Positions 12,876 through 13,008 of a stretch of 13,008 nucleotides of DNA are shown here, piece after piece. Source of the DNA: Anaerolineae bacterium (GTDB lineage: Bacteria; Chloroflexota; Anaerolineae; B4-G1; SLSP01); assembly GCA_016934645.1 (NCBI GenBank), contig JAFGSL010000395.1:1-13008 (forward strand), given 5' to 3'. Every line of letters begins with the position of its first letter. Position 1 is the first letter of the stretch. Both the position numbers and the translations under genes were made by a program. Below the pieces are notes generated by a model, which had not been told where the DNA came from, made no database searches, and was given only the letters and a program-made list of their open reading frames with translations.

Positions 12876-13008
12876 ATGATGAAGACGGACCAACGCGCCC
12901 AAACTGCGATACGCACCCTCGTCGCCCCCAGCAATCCTTTGCTGGGGCTGTTGCTAGTGGTCTTGGTTATTATTGTGCTCCTTAGCGGGGGCACACGGGC
13001 GGTCGCGT
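12876..13008 (+). CDS. Membrane protein, N-terminal fragment (possibly a sugar ABC permease)
   Basis: An open frame of 44 codons runs off the right edge. It starts MMKTDQRAQ, with two adjacent ATG codons (the second may be used), and reaches a hydrophobic segment at about residues 22-38 (LLGLLLVVLVIIVLLS), preceded by NP. A positively charged, short N-terminus followed by a single long hydrophobic stretch fits the first helix of a membrane protein. Sugar ABC permeases of the RbsC type often begin this way, and a sugar-acid enzyme lies upstream, but the fragment is too short to identify. A near-consensus promoter 30 bases upstream supports that the gene is real. No strong ribosome binding site is visible. 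Confidence 0.65.
   Translation, partial: MMKTDQRAQTAIRTLVAPSNPLLGLLLVVLVIIVLLSGGTRAVA

Noticed and set aside
12779..12994. Minus-strand open frame of 71 codons at the right end
   Set aside because: No ribosome binding site or motif, and it overlaps a near-consensus plus-strand promoter and the start of a plus-strand membrane protein.

Overview
The window is from a high-GC bacterium, most probably a member of the Chloroflexota (Anaerolineae- or Chloroflexia-like). The reasons are the protein style (GroES/GroEL, a MalT-like LuxR regulator, a 79-residue companion protein of a kind I remember from Chloroflexota and Actinobacteria) and abundant 7-bp tandem repeats of the STRR type. The taxon is an inference and was not checked against a database.

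Layout, left to right. (1) 1-546, minus strand: the groES-groEL heat-shock operon. The first 15 codons of groEL lie at the left edge and groES is complete. Its sigma-A-type promoter (TTGACA-17-TATCAT) sits between two CIRCE operators, so control by HrcA is very likely. (2) 611-7338, minus strand: a probable operon transcribed leftwards. In order it encodes a 79-residue unknown protein, two LolD/MacB-type ABC ATPases, one permease with two FtsX halves (827 aa), and one lipoprotein adaptor with two HlyD/MacA-like modules (774 aa). Together they resemble a MacAB/Lol-type transporter in which every part is doubled, either by gene pairing or by fusion. (3) 7418-10331, minus strand: a 927-aa MalT-like LuxR regulator with its own promoter, a dyad at the transcription start, and a strong Rho-independent terminator that separates it from the operon. 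Just past that terminator, upstream of the 79-residue gene, are direct repeats CGCCARGGGGTGGAGT spaced exactly 22 bp. They resemble MalT boxes, so the regulator probably controls the transporter operon. (4) 10332-11243, minus strand: a calcineurin-type metallophosphoesterase. (5) 11244-13008, plus strand: an enolase-superfamily (mandelate racemase subgroup) enzyme, then a second promoter and the first 44 codons of a membrane protein cut by the right edge.

The most unusual theme is repeat sequence inside and around genes. Heptad arrays sit at the 3' ends of four genes, where they contain or adjoin the stop codon. Similar arrays run in frame through the adaptor and twice through the LuxR regulator, always in linkers. 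Three palindromic elements sit in frame in the extracytoplasmic domain of the permease. In the adaptor the array lies exactly at the joint between the two modules, which suggests that two adjacent genes were fused by read-through of such an array. I see no CRISPR array, transposase, tRNA or rRNA gene.
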